DNA from: ZC4RG36 sp964652205
GTDB lineage: Bacteria; Chloroflexota; Anaerolineae; Aggregatilineales; Phototrophicaceae
Assembly: GCA_964652205.1 (NCBI GenBank)
Contig: CAZZAO010000004.1
Location: forward strand, 26,596 to 90,595
Length of the DNA stretch: 64,000 nt
Reading direction: 5' to 3'
The position numbers were made by a program, and so were the translations under genes. The notes under the pieces are model-generated. The model made no database searches. It was not told where the DNA came from and was given only the letters and a program-made list of their open reading frames with translations. This document shows, in pieces, positions 7,660 to 15,151 of this stretch (its first letter is position 1; each line of letters begins with the position of its first letter).

Positions 7660-9123
7660 TTATCTCAACAGGTTGGTAACCGGGTTGATGAGGTCGTTGA
7701 GCACCAGCACGACCATCGCCGAAAGCAGGAGCGCCAGCCCGACCAGATGGACAAGGCCCTCACGCTCCGGCGCAATCGGTCGACCGCGCACGATCTCGAT
7801 CAGCACGAACAGGATGCGGCCCCCATCGAGCGCCGGGATCGGCAGCAGGTTGGTCAGGCCGAGCGCGATACTGATGACCGCGATGAAGTTAAGGAGAATT
7901 GTCGGCTGATTCTGCTCGACGCTCTCCTGAAGGAAAACGCCGCCCATCTGACCGATGCCGACCACGCTGACCGGGCGGGCTGCCTCAGGCGAAAGCGTCC
8001 CCTGAATAAGCTGCGCCGGAACGTTGACAATCGTGCCGAGAACGTCGCCAACCCGCGCGAACGCATACTGGAACGCTGCGCCGAGCGGCTGCGGCGTCAA
8101 CACCTGCTGATCGGGGCCGGGTTCGATCACCAGGCCGGACGTCGCGTCAACCAGCGCCGAGCCTTCGGTCGAAGTGACTCCCATCGAGCCTTGATTTTCC
8201 GGCGGATGCTCGCGCGGCGTCAGCGAAACTGTCAGCGTCTGGTCGCCGCGCCGGAGCGTCAGCGTGACTTCCTTGCCGAGGTTCTGCTGGGTCATCGTCC
8301 GCAGGTCACCGAAGGTGGTGATGCGCTGGCCGTTAAAGGTTTCGATCAGGTCATTCGGCTCAATTCCCGCTTTATCCGCTGGCGAGTCTTTCGCCACATC
8401 GAGAATGATCGGATAGGCCGCGCTGGACGGATTCACGCCCGCAGCGGGCGTGAACGTGATTTGCTCTCTAGCCGGATCGGCCTTCGGATCGGTCGCGTTC
8501 GGGCGCAGGACGCTCAACGTGACCGGCTGGCCGCCCGCCGCCTGAAGATGGCTGAGGAAGTCGAGATTATCGCTGAAGTTCTGGCCGTTGACCTGCTCGA
8601 TGACGTCGTTGGCCTGCAACCCCGCCTGCGCCGCCGCCGAAGTCGCTGGCAGGTTGGCAACAATCACCCGCCCGCCTGTGACCGTCGGCAGGCCGATCAG
8701 CGCGACGACGGCAAACAGGACGACCGCCAGCAGAAAATTAGCAAACGCGCCGCCCGCGAAGAAAGCGATCCGCGCCAGCCGCCCCGCTTCGTTGACCGAC
8801 TTAGTCTTGCCGATGCCGCGCGACTCCGCCTCAAGGCGGTCTTCTTCGACGGCTTCATTGCCAAGCTGATGGACCATATCCTCGCCGAGCGGGCGGACAA
8901 AACCGCCGAGCGGCAGCCAGTTCAGGGTGTAATCGGTGCCGTGATAGGTAAACAGCTTGGCCAGGCGCGGCGGCATCCCGATCCCAAATTCAAGGATGGT
9001 GATGCCGACGCTTTTAGCCACCAGAAAGTGACCCAGTTCATGAATCAGTACAGCCGGAATCAGCACCAGCACAAAGGCAACGATTGCGGAAAGCAAGTCG
9101 TTCCCGACAAGGAAATTCAACAT
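7660..9123 (-). CDS. rseP: RseP-type site-2 membrane metalloprotease
   Basis: A 487-residue intramembrane zinc protease (M50). The first membrane helix holds the zinc motif HELGH around residue 29. The late conserved segment NLLPIPALDGG supplies the third zinc ligand. Two PDZ domains lie between (about 185-245 and 255-315, with GLQANDVIEQVNG and GIEPNDLIETFNG). The long insertion before the final helices is common in RseP/YluC homologues. In other bacteria this enzyme cuts anti-sigma factors and leftover signal peptides; the substrate here is unknown. ATG at 9123 follows GAGGA. It is followed at 13 bp by the HEAT-repeat gene. Confidence 0.9.
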   Translation of the reverse strand: MLNFLVGNDLLSAIVAFVLVLIPAVLIHELGHFLVAKSVGITILEFGIGMPPRLAKLFTYHGTDYTLNWLPLGGFVRPLGEDMVHQLGNEAVEEDRLEAESRGIGKTKSVNEAGRLARIAFFAGGAFANFLLAVVLFAVVALIGLPTVTGGRVIVANLPATSAAAQAGLQANDVIEQVNGQNFSDNLDFLSHLQAAGGQPVTLSVLRPNATDPKADPAREQITFTPAAGVNPSSAAYPIILDVAKDSPADKAGIEPNDLIETFNGQRITTFGDLRTMTQQNLGKEVTLTLRRGDQTLTVSLTPREHPPENQGSMGVTSTEGSALVDATSGLVIEPGPDQQVLTPQPLGAAFQYAFARVGDVLGTIVNVPAQLIQGTLSPEAARPVSVVGIGQMGGVFLQESVEQNQPTILLNFIAVISIALGLTNLLPIPALDGGRILFVLIEIVRGRPIAPEREGLVHLVGLALLLSAMVVLVLNDLINPVTNLLR

Positions 9124-9453
9124 CAGGCGGCGTCCTCAGTGGATAGGATGAAGAGCAGAGAGTACATCCTACACGAACTTTACTCAGCCATTATGCTCGA
9201 TCAGTGAGTGATGCGTTCTGGCCGTCGAAGGCTGAAAGCTCTCCGGGTGCGAAGCCTCCCTGAGGGAGCTTGCGACCGAACGGGACTGGCAAAGCCAGGC
9301 CCCATTCAGAGGACTCTAAACGCAAAAAAATCGGTCTTTCAGCCTCTGGCAGCGACGCCAGGGCAATGTCGATCTAGCACAACGGCCTACTCAGCATTAT
9401 AAGGGCGCGCGGAAAGCGTAACAAGTCGCTTTCATCAAGCCCTAAGCGCAGCC
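9124..9453. other. Intergenic stretch with small hairpins, no gene seen
   Basis: About 330 bases between two minus-strand genes. It holds the leader of the site-2 protease gene and short hairpins (CTCCC/GGGAG around 9256-9268 and CTGGC/GCCAG at 9286-9298). The string GAGGACTCTAAACGC near 9308 resembles GGGGACTCAAACGC near 17982. It reads like decayed intergenic repeat material. No convincing coding frame or RNA gene was found. Confidence 0.5.
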
Positions 9454-10437
9454 TTATACGGTAGAGATCACAGTCGCTGGCCCCCCTGCCCCCGCCAGCC
9501 TGACCTGTACAACTTCAGACAGCTTCTGGAGGCCCGCGCTTACCGCCTCAGCGTCTTTTCTGATACAAATACAATGGACGTTCGGCCCGGCATCGAGCGT
9601 GTAACAGACGCTCAGGCCTTCGGCGCGCCAGCGGCGGACGCGCTCCATGACGGTCAGCGATCCCGGCTGCCAGTAGAACAGCGGCGGTCGGCTGGTCATC
9701 ATGACGGCGTGCATCAGGTTGCTGTCGCGCTCGACGACTTCGGCAAAGGTCGGAAAATCGCGCGCCAGCAGCGCTGCCCTGCACGTCGCCAGCCGGTTTT
9801 CTGCCCCGGCGACACGCGCCGGTTGCAGATCGCTGGTCAGCGCCGAACGGTGGCCTTCGGTCGAGCCGGTGGCTTTGTGCGCGGTGCTGACGACAGCCAC
9901 CACATCGACCAGTTCCCAGTAATCTGGCGGCGCGATGCTCTCGGCGAACGACTCCTCGTGACTGTCGGCAGCGTGCCACTCGACGAAACCAGACGGAACC
10001 GAGCGCGCCGCCGAGCCAGAACCGAGCCGCGCCAGCGTCGTCAGTTCGCGCTCGGTCAGCGTCGCGCCTGCCGCCGCAACAGCAGCGACGGTCAGCGCAG
10101 CGAACGAGGACGCTGACGAAGCAATTCCCGCGCCAGTCGGAAAGTTGTTAGCCGATTCGACGCGGGCGTGAGCCGTCAGGTCGAGCCGACGGCGAATGAC
10201 GTCGAGCTGCGCGGCGACCCGGTCGCGCGCCGCGCCGGAATCCGAATGGCCGTTCATGATGAACGTATCGGCTTTCAGCGTCTCGTCCCAGGTGACGGAA
10301 GTCTCGGTAAACAGACCATCGAGGTTCATACTCAGGGATGAATTAGACGGCAGACGCAGCGCGTCGTCGCGGTTGCCCCAGTATTTGATAAAGGCGATAT
10401 TGGCGCTTGCGCGCGCGGTGGCAGTCTGAGCCAGCAT
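9454..10437 (-). CDS. mvaD: Diphosphomevalonate/phosphomevalonate decarboxylase (GHMP family)
   Basis: A 327-residue ATP-dependent decarboxylase of the mevalonate pathway. Family motifs are clear: NIAFIKYWGNRD at residues 13-24, the GHMP phosphate loop FPTGAGIASSASSF near residue 100, SGSAARSVPSGFVEW, and YTLDAGPN with the catalytic Asp near residue 285. In classical diphosphomevalonate decarboxylases the first motif is KYWGKRD; here the second Lys is Asn (residue 22). Because an isopentenyl phosphate kinase is encoded nearby, the likelier reaction is decarboxylation of 5-phosphomevalonate to isopentenyl phosphate, as shown for Roseiflexus. The substrate is inferred, not proven. It is divergent from the UbiA/mevalonate kinase/IPK operon. 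Confidence 0.88.
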   Translation of the reverse strand: MLAQTATARASANIAFIKYWGNRDDALRLPSNSSLSMNLDGLFTETSVTWDETLKADTFIMNGHSDSGAARDRVAAQLDVIRRRLDLTAHARVESANNFPTGAGIASSASSFAALTVAAVAAAGATLTERELTTLARLGSGSAARSVPSGFVEWHAADSHEESFAESIAPPDYWELVDVVAVVSTAHKATGSTEGHRSALTSDLQPARVAGAENRLATCRAALLARDFPTFAEVVERDSNLMHAVMMTSRPPLFYWQPGSLTVMERVRRWRAEGLSVCYTLDAGPNVHCICIRKDAEAVSAGLQKLSEVVQVRLAGAGGPATVISTV

Positions 10438-10604
10438 CAGTCGGGAATGACCTTTCGGTAGACGCTTGCATAGGGTCGAGGTTATTTTACCATCTGGCGA
10501 ACGTGAACACTGGAATCAGCGCATTTCCGGCGTCAGGTTTCGTTTTGTTGTACGATCAAGCGCGTGACGGCATCGCGCCTGCCCTGGCGCGATGTTATCC
10601 TTTT

Positions 10605-10627
10605 CCGGCTCAGAGCCGGGTTATAAT
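10605..10627 (+). promoter_or_regulatory. Candidate promoter and hairpin before the UbiA gene
   Basis: TATAAT at 10622-10627 is a perfect -10 box, 42 bp before the proposed TTG start. No good -35 box is seen. A small inverted repeat, CCGGCT CAG AGCCGG (10605-10619), lies immediately upstream and could act as an operator. Confidence 0.4.
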
Positions 10628-10669
10628 AAGGCTTTCGAGCGCTTTATCCGTACTCCTCTGGAGCTGACA

Positions 10670-11560
10670 TTGCAACCTGTCATCGGTTTGATCCGCGCGA
10701 TGCGCCCGCGCCAGTGGACGAAAAATGCGCTGGTGTTCGCGGGCATCGTCTTCGACGGTCAATTATTCCTCGTCTCGTCCTTCCTCGGCGTGCTGGCGGC
10801 CTTCATCCTGCTCTGTCTGGCGTCGAGCGCGATTTATGTCATCAACGACCTTGTCGATGTCGAGAGTGACCGTCAGCATCCGCGAAAAAAATTCCGCGCG
10901 ATTGCGTCCGGCCAGCTCCCGCTGCCGCTGGCGCGGGCTGCCGCCGGAGTGCTGGTCGTCCTGTCGGTGGCGCTGGCGATCCCGCTCAGCCCCTGGCTGG
11001 CCGGGTTGATCGTCATTTACCTGATTCTGCATCTCGCCTACGCTTTTTACCTCAAGCAGATCGTCATCATCGATGTGTTTGCGATTACGGCGGGCTACGT
11101 CATTCGCGTCGCGGCGGGCGTGGCTGTCGTCCACGTCGCCAACTTTTCGCCCTGGCTGTACGCCAGCACCGCCTTGCTGGCGCTGTTTCTGGCGATCAGT
11201 AAGCGGCGGCAGGAGCTGCTGCTGCTAGCCGATAAAGCCGGGTCGATCCGCGCCACCTTCAACCACTACAACCTGCCGCTGCTCGACGACATGCTGCGGA
11301 TGGTCATCAACGGCATCCTGATTACCTACATCCTCTACACTATCGAAGCGCCGACTGCGCGGCTCGCAGGGACGAATCTGGCGCTTCTGACTGTCCCCTT
11401 CGTCCTCTACGGCATCTTCCGCTACATGTACCTGATGCACGTCAAAGGCGAAGGAAGCGCGCCCGACGAAGTGCTGCTGCGCGACCGCCCACTGCTGGCG
11501 GCAATCCTGCTCTGGGGATTAACGTTCGTCGTGATTCTGTATGTGCCTCATGCCCGTTGA
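10670..11560 (+). CDS. UbiA prenyltransferase, decaprenyl-phosphate phosphoribosyltransferase type
   Basis: A polytopic membrane prenyltransferase of about 296 residues. It follows the mycobacterial Rv3806c (DPPR synthase) pattern closely. Near the N-terminus is LIRAMRPRQWTKN. The Asp-rich motif NDLVDVESDRQHPRKKFRAI follows, then a second motif DVFAITAGYVIRVAAG, and near the C-terminus a DEVLLRDRPLL segment matching the family's EDIALRDR. This subfamily transfers phosphoribose from PRPP to a polyprenyl phosphate. It sits directly before mevalonate kinase and IPK, whose pathway makes the prenyl units. TTG at 10670 was chosen because GGAG lies 6 bases upstream and homologues begin close to LIRAMRP; a longer frame back to 10592 would overlap the promoter. 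Confidence 0.75.
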   Translation: MQPVIGLIRAMRPRQWTKNALVFAGIVFDGQLFLVSSFLGVLAAFILLCLASSAIYVINDLVDVESDRQHPRKKFRAIASGQLPLPLARAAAGVLVVLSVALAIPLSPWLAGLIVIYLILHLAYAFYLKQIVIIDVFAITAGYVIRVAAGVAVVHVANFSPWLYASTALLALFLAISKRRQELLLLADKAGSIRATFNHYNLPLLDDMLRMVINGILITYILYTIEAPTARLAGTNLALLTVPFVLYGIFRYMYLMHVKGEGSAPDEVLLRDRPLLAAILLWGLTFVVILYVPHAR

Positions 11561-11570
11561 GGTCGCGCCG

Positions 11571-12503
11571 ATGGTCAGCGCCAGCGCCCCCGCGAAAATC
11601 ATCCTGTTCGGCGAACACGCCGTCGTTTACGGCCAGCCCGCGATTGCCGTTCCCCTGCCCGACCTGCGCGCCGAAGCGACCGCCGAACCGGGAGAACCGG
11701 GCAGCGGCCTGCGGATCATTGCTGCTGACCTCGATCAAGCCCTGCCGGTCGATATTTCATCGGAGCTGGTTGATAACGCCCTGACGCTGACGGCTCGACT
11801 GCTGCTGCGCCGCTTCGCCCTGCCCGCCCCTGATCTTCGCGTTACTCTGCGCTCGCAAATTCCGATAGCAAGCGGCCTCGGCAGCGGCGCGGCGGTTTCG
11901 GCGGCGCTGGCGCGCGGGCTGGCCGCGCAGCTTGGCCTGCCGCTCGACAACGCCGCCCTGAGCGAGCTGGTGTATGAAGTTGAGCGCGTCCATCACGGCA
12001 CGCCGAGCGGCATCGATAATACCGTCGTAGTTTACGAGCAGCCGGTCTATTTCGTTCGTGGTCGCCCGGTCGAGCGCCTCAAAATTGGCGCGCCGTTTCA
12101 GGTCGTCGTCGGCGACACCGGCCATAGCTCGCTGACCCGACTGACAATCGGCGCCGTGCGCGAACTGGTCGAACGCAGCCCGGACATTATCCATCCCATT
12201 CTCGATCAGATCGGCGCGCTGGTGGACGAAGCCCGCGCCGCCATCGAGTCCGGTCAGGCGGCAGCGCTCGGCCCGCTGATGATCCGCAATCATGCCCTGC
12301 TTCAGATGCTCACCGTCTCGTCGCCAGAGCTGGATAACCTCGTGCAGGCAGCGCTCGATGCGGGCGCGCTCGGCGCGAAGCTGTCCGGCGGCGGGCGCGG
12401 CGGCAACATGATTGCGCTGGTCACGCCGGAGACACGAGCGGCAGTCGAGGCCAGTCTGAGCCGTGCGGGCGCGGCGCGCGTCCTCTCGACCACCATTCGC
12501 TGA
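11571..12503 (+). CDS. mvk: Mevalonate kinase
   Basis: A 310-residue GHMP kinase that phosphorylates mevalonate at C5 with ATP. The N-terminal SAPAKIILFGEHAVVYG is diagnostic for mevalonate kinases. The ATP loop is IPIASGLGSGAAVSAAL, followed by the GTPSGIDN motif that carries the catalytic Asp, and the C-terminal KLSGGGRGGNMIAL. ATG at 11571 is preferred because GAGG, which overlaps the end of the UbiA gene, is well spaced; in-frame ATGs at 11541 and 11550 would overlap UbiA. The stop lies 17 bp before the IPK start, so UbiA, mvk and IPK are likely one transcript. Confidence 0.93.
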   Translation: MVSASAPAKIILFGEHAVVYGQPAIAVPLPDLRAEATAEPGEPGSGLRIIAADLDQALPVDISSELVDNALTLTARLLLRRFALPAPDLRVTLRSQIPIASGLGSGAAVSAALARGLAAQLGLPLDNAALSELVYEVERVHHGTPSGIDNTVVVYEQPVYFVRGRPVERLKIGAPFQVVVGDTGHSSLTRLTIGAVRELVERSPDIIHPILDQIGALVDEARAAIESGQAAALGPLMIRNHALLQMLTVSSPELDNLVQAALDAGALGAKLSGGGRGGNMIALVTPETRAAVEASLSRAGAARVLSTTIR

Positions 12504-12520
12504 CGCGAAGGAGAAATAAA

Positions 12521-13324
12521 ATGCTGACGATGGTCAAACTCGGCGGATCGCTCATCACCGATAAACGAGTCGAGGGCAGCTTCCGCGCGCCGGTCATGAC
12601 CCGGCTGGCCGAGGAAATCGCGGCGGCGCAGTCACTCCGCCCCGACCTGCGGCTGATTCTTGGACATGGCAGCGGCTCTTTCGGCCACGTCACCGCGCAG
12701 CACTATGGCACGGCGCAGGGCGTCTGGACGCCGGAAGGCTGGCGCGGCTTCGCCAGAGTCGCCAATATCGCCGCAGAGTTGAATACGCTGGTGACGCGCA
12801 CGCTTGAACGAGCGGGCGTCCCGGTCTGGCGGATTCAGCCGTCAGCGTCGGCCATCAGCAGCAGCGGCGTGATTCAGAACATGGCAATCGAGCCGATTCA
12901 TCAGGCATTGCTCCATGATCTCGTGCCGCTGGTCTACGGTGATGTCTCGCTTGACGACGCGCTCGGCGGGACGATCATCTCGACCGAGACGATCTTCGTC
13001 CATCTGGCCGGGCGGCTGGAAATCGACGAGATTCTGCTGGTCGGCGACGTGGACGGCGTCTACGACGTCGAAGGCCGCGTCGTGCCGACGATCACGCCGA
13101 GCCAGTTTGAGCGTGTTAAGGCTGATATCGGCGGCTCGGCAGGCACGGACGTGACCGGCGGGATGTACAGCAAAGTCAGCGATATGCTGCGGCTGGTACA
13201 GAAGCACCCGAATCTCCGCATCCGCATCTTCGGCGGCACGCGCGAGGGCGAGCTTCAGTCGGCGCTGCTCGGCAGCGCCGACTCCGGCACGCTGCTCAAG
13301 GCAGACGCGCCGCCTTCAACCTGA
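12521..13324 (+). CDS. ipk: Isopentenyl phosphate kinase
   Basis: A 267-residue amino acid kinase-fold enzyme that phosphorylates isopentenyl phosphate to isopentenyl diphosphate. Seen: KLGGSLIT at residues 6-13; GHGSGSFGH at 48-56, whose final His is the hallmark separating IPK from glutamate 5-kinase and fosfomycin kinases; VYGDVSLD; and DVTGGMYSK near residue 210. A GAAGGAG ribosome site precedes ATG 12521. Together with mevalonate kinase and the decarboxylase opposite, this supports the alternative mevalonate route known from archaea and Roseiflexus-type Chloroflexota. Confidence 0.93.
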   Translation: MLTMVKLGGSLITDKRVEGSFRAPVMTRLAEEIAAAQSLRPDLRLILGHGSGSFGHVTAQHYGTAQGVWTPEGWRGFARVANIAAELNTLVTRTLERAGVPVWRIQPSASAISSSGVIQNMAIEPIHQALLHDLVPLVYGDVSLDDALGGTIISTETIFVHLAGRLEIDEILLVGDVDGVYDVEGRVVPTITPSQFERVKADIGGSAGTDVTGGMYSKVSDMLRLVQKHPNLRIRIFGGTREGELQSALLGSADSGTLLKADAPPST

Positions 13325-13400
13325 CTGCTGCGAGGGATGGCTAAGGTTATTCTGCGGACGCATGATCTTTCGTCGGGGCGCGATCTTTCGCGTCCGTCGT

Positions 13401-13438
13401 CCCTCACCCCGGCCCCTCTCCCGGCGGGCGAGGGGTGA
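13401..13438. repeat. REP-like element, CCCTCACC family, copy 3
   Basis: CCCTCACCCC at 13401-13410 and GAGGGGTG at 13430-13437 form an imperfect stem. It lies between the convergent IPK and ABC permease genes and could also act in transcription termination. Confidence 0.5.
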
Positions 13439-13487
13439 AAGAAAGTAACCGGTCATCGCTTCCGTCGGCGCGTGATCCCTTGCGTCT

Positions 13488-14252
13488 CTACGGAAGCGAT
13501 GGCCCGTCACGGTCAGTCGTCGCGCGATTGACGATCCAGACCAGCAGAGTGATCGCCAGCCCCGGCGCGGCGCTGATCCACGGCGCGGTACGGAATGCGA
13601 CGCGCCCCTCGGCCAGCATTGCGCCCCAGTCCGGCGCGCCGAGGTCGCCGCCGAGGCCGAGGAAGCTCAGAGCGGCGCTGTTGAGTACGCTGTAAGCAAA
13701 AATCACGCCCGCGTAAGCCAGCAGCGTCGGCGCGATGTTCGGCGCGATGTGGCGGGCAAAAATACGCCAGTCCGACGCGCCGAGCGCCCGCGCTGACTCG
13801 ATGAACGGCAGGTCGCGGACCGCGCGAACTGCTCCGCGTGTGACGCGCGCAAAGGGCGCGATCAGGGCGATACCGGTCGCCAGCGCCAGCGACAATGCCC
13901 CCGTGCCGAGCAGCGTCATCACCACCAGCGCCAGCAGCAGCGTCGGGAAGGCCAGCAGCGCGTTCGTCAGCAGGTCGAAGCCGCCCCACCCGACCATGCC
14001 GAGCAGCGTCCCGATGCCGACGGCAATCGCCGTCGCCAGCGCAGCGATCAGTATCGTCCGCTGACCGCCATAAAGCAGCCGACTCCAGACATCCCGTCCG
14101 AGCCGATCCGTGCCGAGGACGTGGACGCTGTCCGGCGGAGCCAGCGCGCCTGCCGGGTCGGTCGCCATCGGGTCAGCGGGCGCGAACAGCGGCGCGATCA
14201 GGATCAGCAGCAGCAGGCCCGACGCTGCGACCAGCGGCCAGCGCGCGTTCAC
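13488..14252 (-). CDS. ABC transporter permease, DppC/OppC type
   Basis: A 254-residue inner-membrane permease of the peptide/nickel class of ABC importers. It has about six membrane helices. The segment VLGTDRLGRDVWSRLLYG near residue 50 is the standard start of the DppC fold. The EAA loop, which contacts the ATPases, reads ESARALGASDWRIFARHIAP. Its start overlaps the stop of the DppB-type gene by 4 bp, so the two are translationally coupled. No ATP-binding subunit follows; the next gene is on the other strand. The substrate cannot be read from sequence. Confidence 0.88.
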   Translation of the reverse strand: MNARWPLVAASGLLLLILIAPLFAPADPMATDPAGALAPPDSVHVLGTDRLGRDVWSRLLYGGQRTILIAALATAIAVGIGTLLGMVGWGGFDLLTNALLAFPTLLLALVVMTLLGTGALSLALATGIALIAPFARVTRGAVRAVRDLPFIESARALGASDWRIFARHIAPNIAPTLLAYAGVIFAYSVLNSAALSFLGLGGDLGAPDWGAMLAEGRVAFRTAPWISAAPGLAITLLVWIVNRATTDRDGPSLP

Positions 14253-15151
14253 GATGACACGCGCGGATCGGCCAGCCGATAGAGGCCATCAGCAGCGGCG
14301 TTGAACAGCGTGTAGGCGACCGCCGACAGGACAACGATTCCCTGCACCACCGGGTAATCCTGCCGCAGGGTCGATTGCAGCAGCAGCCGACCGAGGCCGG
14401 GGCGCAGGAACAGCGTCTCAGTGATGACTGCCCCGCTGATGAGAAACCCGGCTTGCAGCGCCGTCACAGTGATGACCGGCAGCAGCGCGGCGCGCAGGAC
14501 ATGGCGGCTGAGGATGACGCGCTCTGACAGGCCCTTCGCGCGAGCCGTGCGAACAAAGTCGGCGGCGAACAGCGCGCCGACTCCGGCCTCGGTCACGCGG
14601 GCAATCGCGCCTGAAGCCGCGAAGCCCAGCACCGCCACCGGCAGGATCAATTGATCGAGCGCGCTCTGGCCGGACGGCAGCCGAAGCAGGACGGTCACGA
14701 CATAGATCGCCAGCGTGCCTGTCCAGTAGATCGGCGTACTGAGCGACAGGCCGGTGATGAGCCGCGCCGCCGTGCTGACGCCAAAGCCGATGTCGAGCGC
14801 GCCAAGCGTGCCGAACAACAGGCCAAGCATCAGCGCCAGCGCCAGCGACGGCAGCGTCAGCGCCAGCGTTGCCGGAAGCTGCTGGCCGATCATCTCGCTG
14901 ACCGGCTCACCGCCGAGCAGCGAAAGGCCGAGGTCGCCGCGCAGCAGACCGGCCAGATAGCGGCTGTATTGCAGCGGCAGCGACCCGGTCAGTCCGTACA
15001 GCTCGCGCTGCTGCTGAAGGTCAGCAGCAGGCGCGCCGCTGTCGATGAGCTGCGATTCAATCGCGTCGCCGGGCAGCACGCGCAGCGCGAAAAAGGCCAG
15101 CGTCGCCGCCAGCCAGATCACGCCGAGCGTCGAGAGCAGTCGTCGAATCAT
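14249..15151 (-). CDS. ABC transporter permease, DppB/OppB type
   Basis: A 300-residue partner permease. The N-terminus IRRLLSTLGVIWLAATLAFF and the LPGDAIESQL segment (DppB proteins usually have PGDP) are typical. The EAA-like loop is RTARAKGLSERVILSRHVLR near residue 205. It starts within the stop of the substrate-binding protein gene and overlaps the DppC-type gene, so the gene order is binding protein, B, C. It forms the heterodimeric channel with the DppC-type protein and depends on ATPases that are not in this window. Confidence 0.88.
   Translation of the reverse strand: MIRRLLSTLGVIWLAATLAFFALRVLPGDAIESQLIDSGAPAADLQQQRELYGLTGSLPLQYSRYLAGLLRGDLGLSLLGGEPVSEMIGQQLPATLALTLPSLALALMLGLLFGTLGALDIGFGVSTAARLITGLSLSTPIYWTGTLAIYVVTVLLRLPSGQSALDQLILPVAVLGFAASGAIARVTEAGVGALFAADFVRTARAKGLSERVILSRHVLRAALLPVITVTALQAGFLISGAVITETLFLRPGLGRLLLQSTLRQDYPVVQGIVVLSAVAYTLFNAAADGLYRLADPRVSS

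Noticed and set aside
7621..9207. A 528-codon plus-strand open frame antisense to the site-2 protease
   Set aside because: It mirrors a gene with HELGH and PDZ motifs on the other strand, and its composition is Arg/Gln/Asp-rich antisense noise.
10592..10669. Longer UbiA start at 10592
   Set aside because: It would run through the hairpin and TATAAT box, and homologues begin at LIRAMRP.
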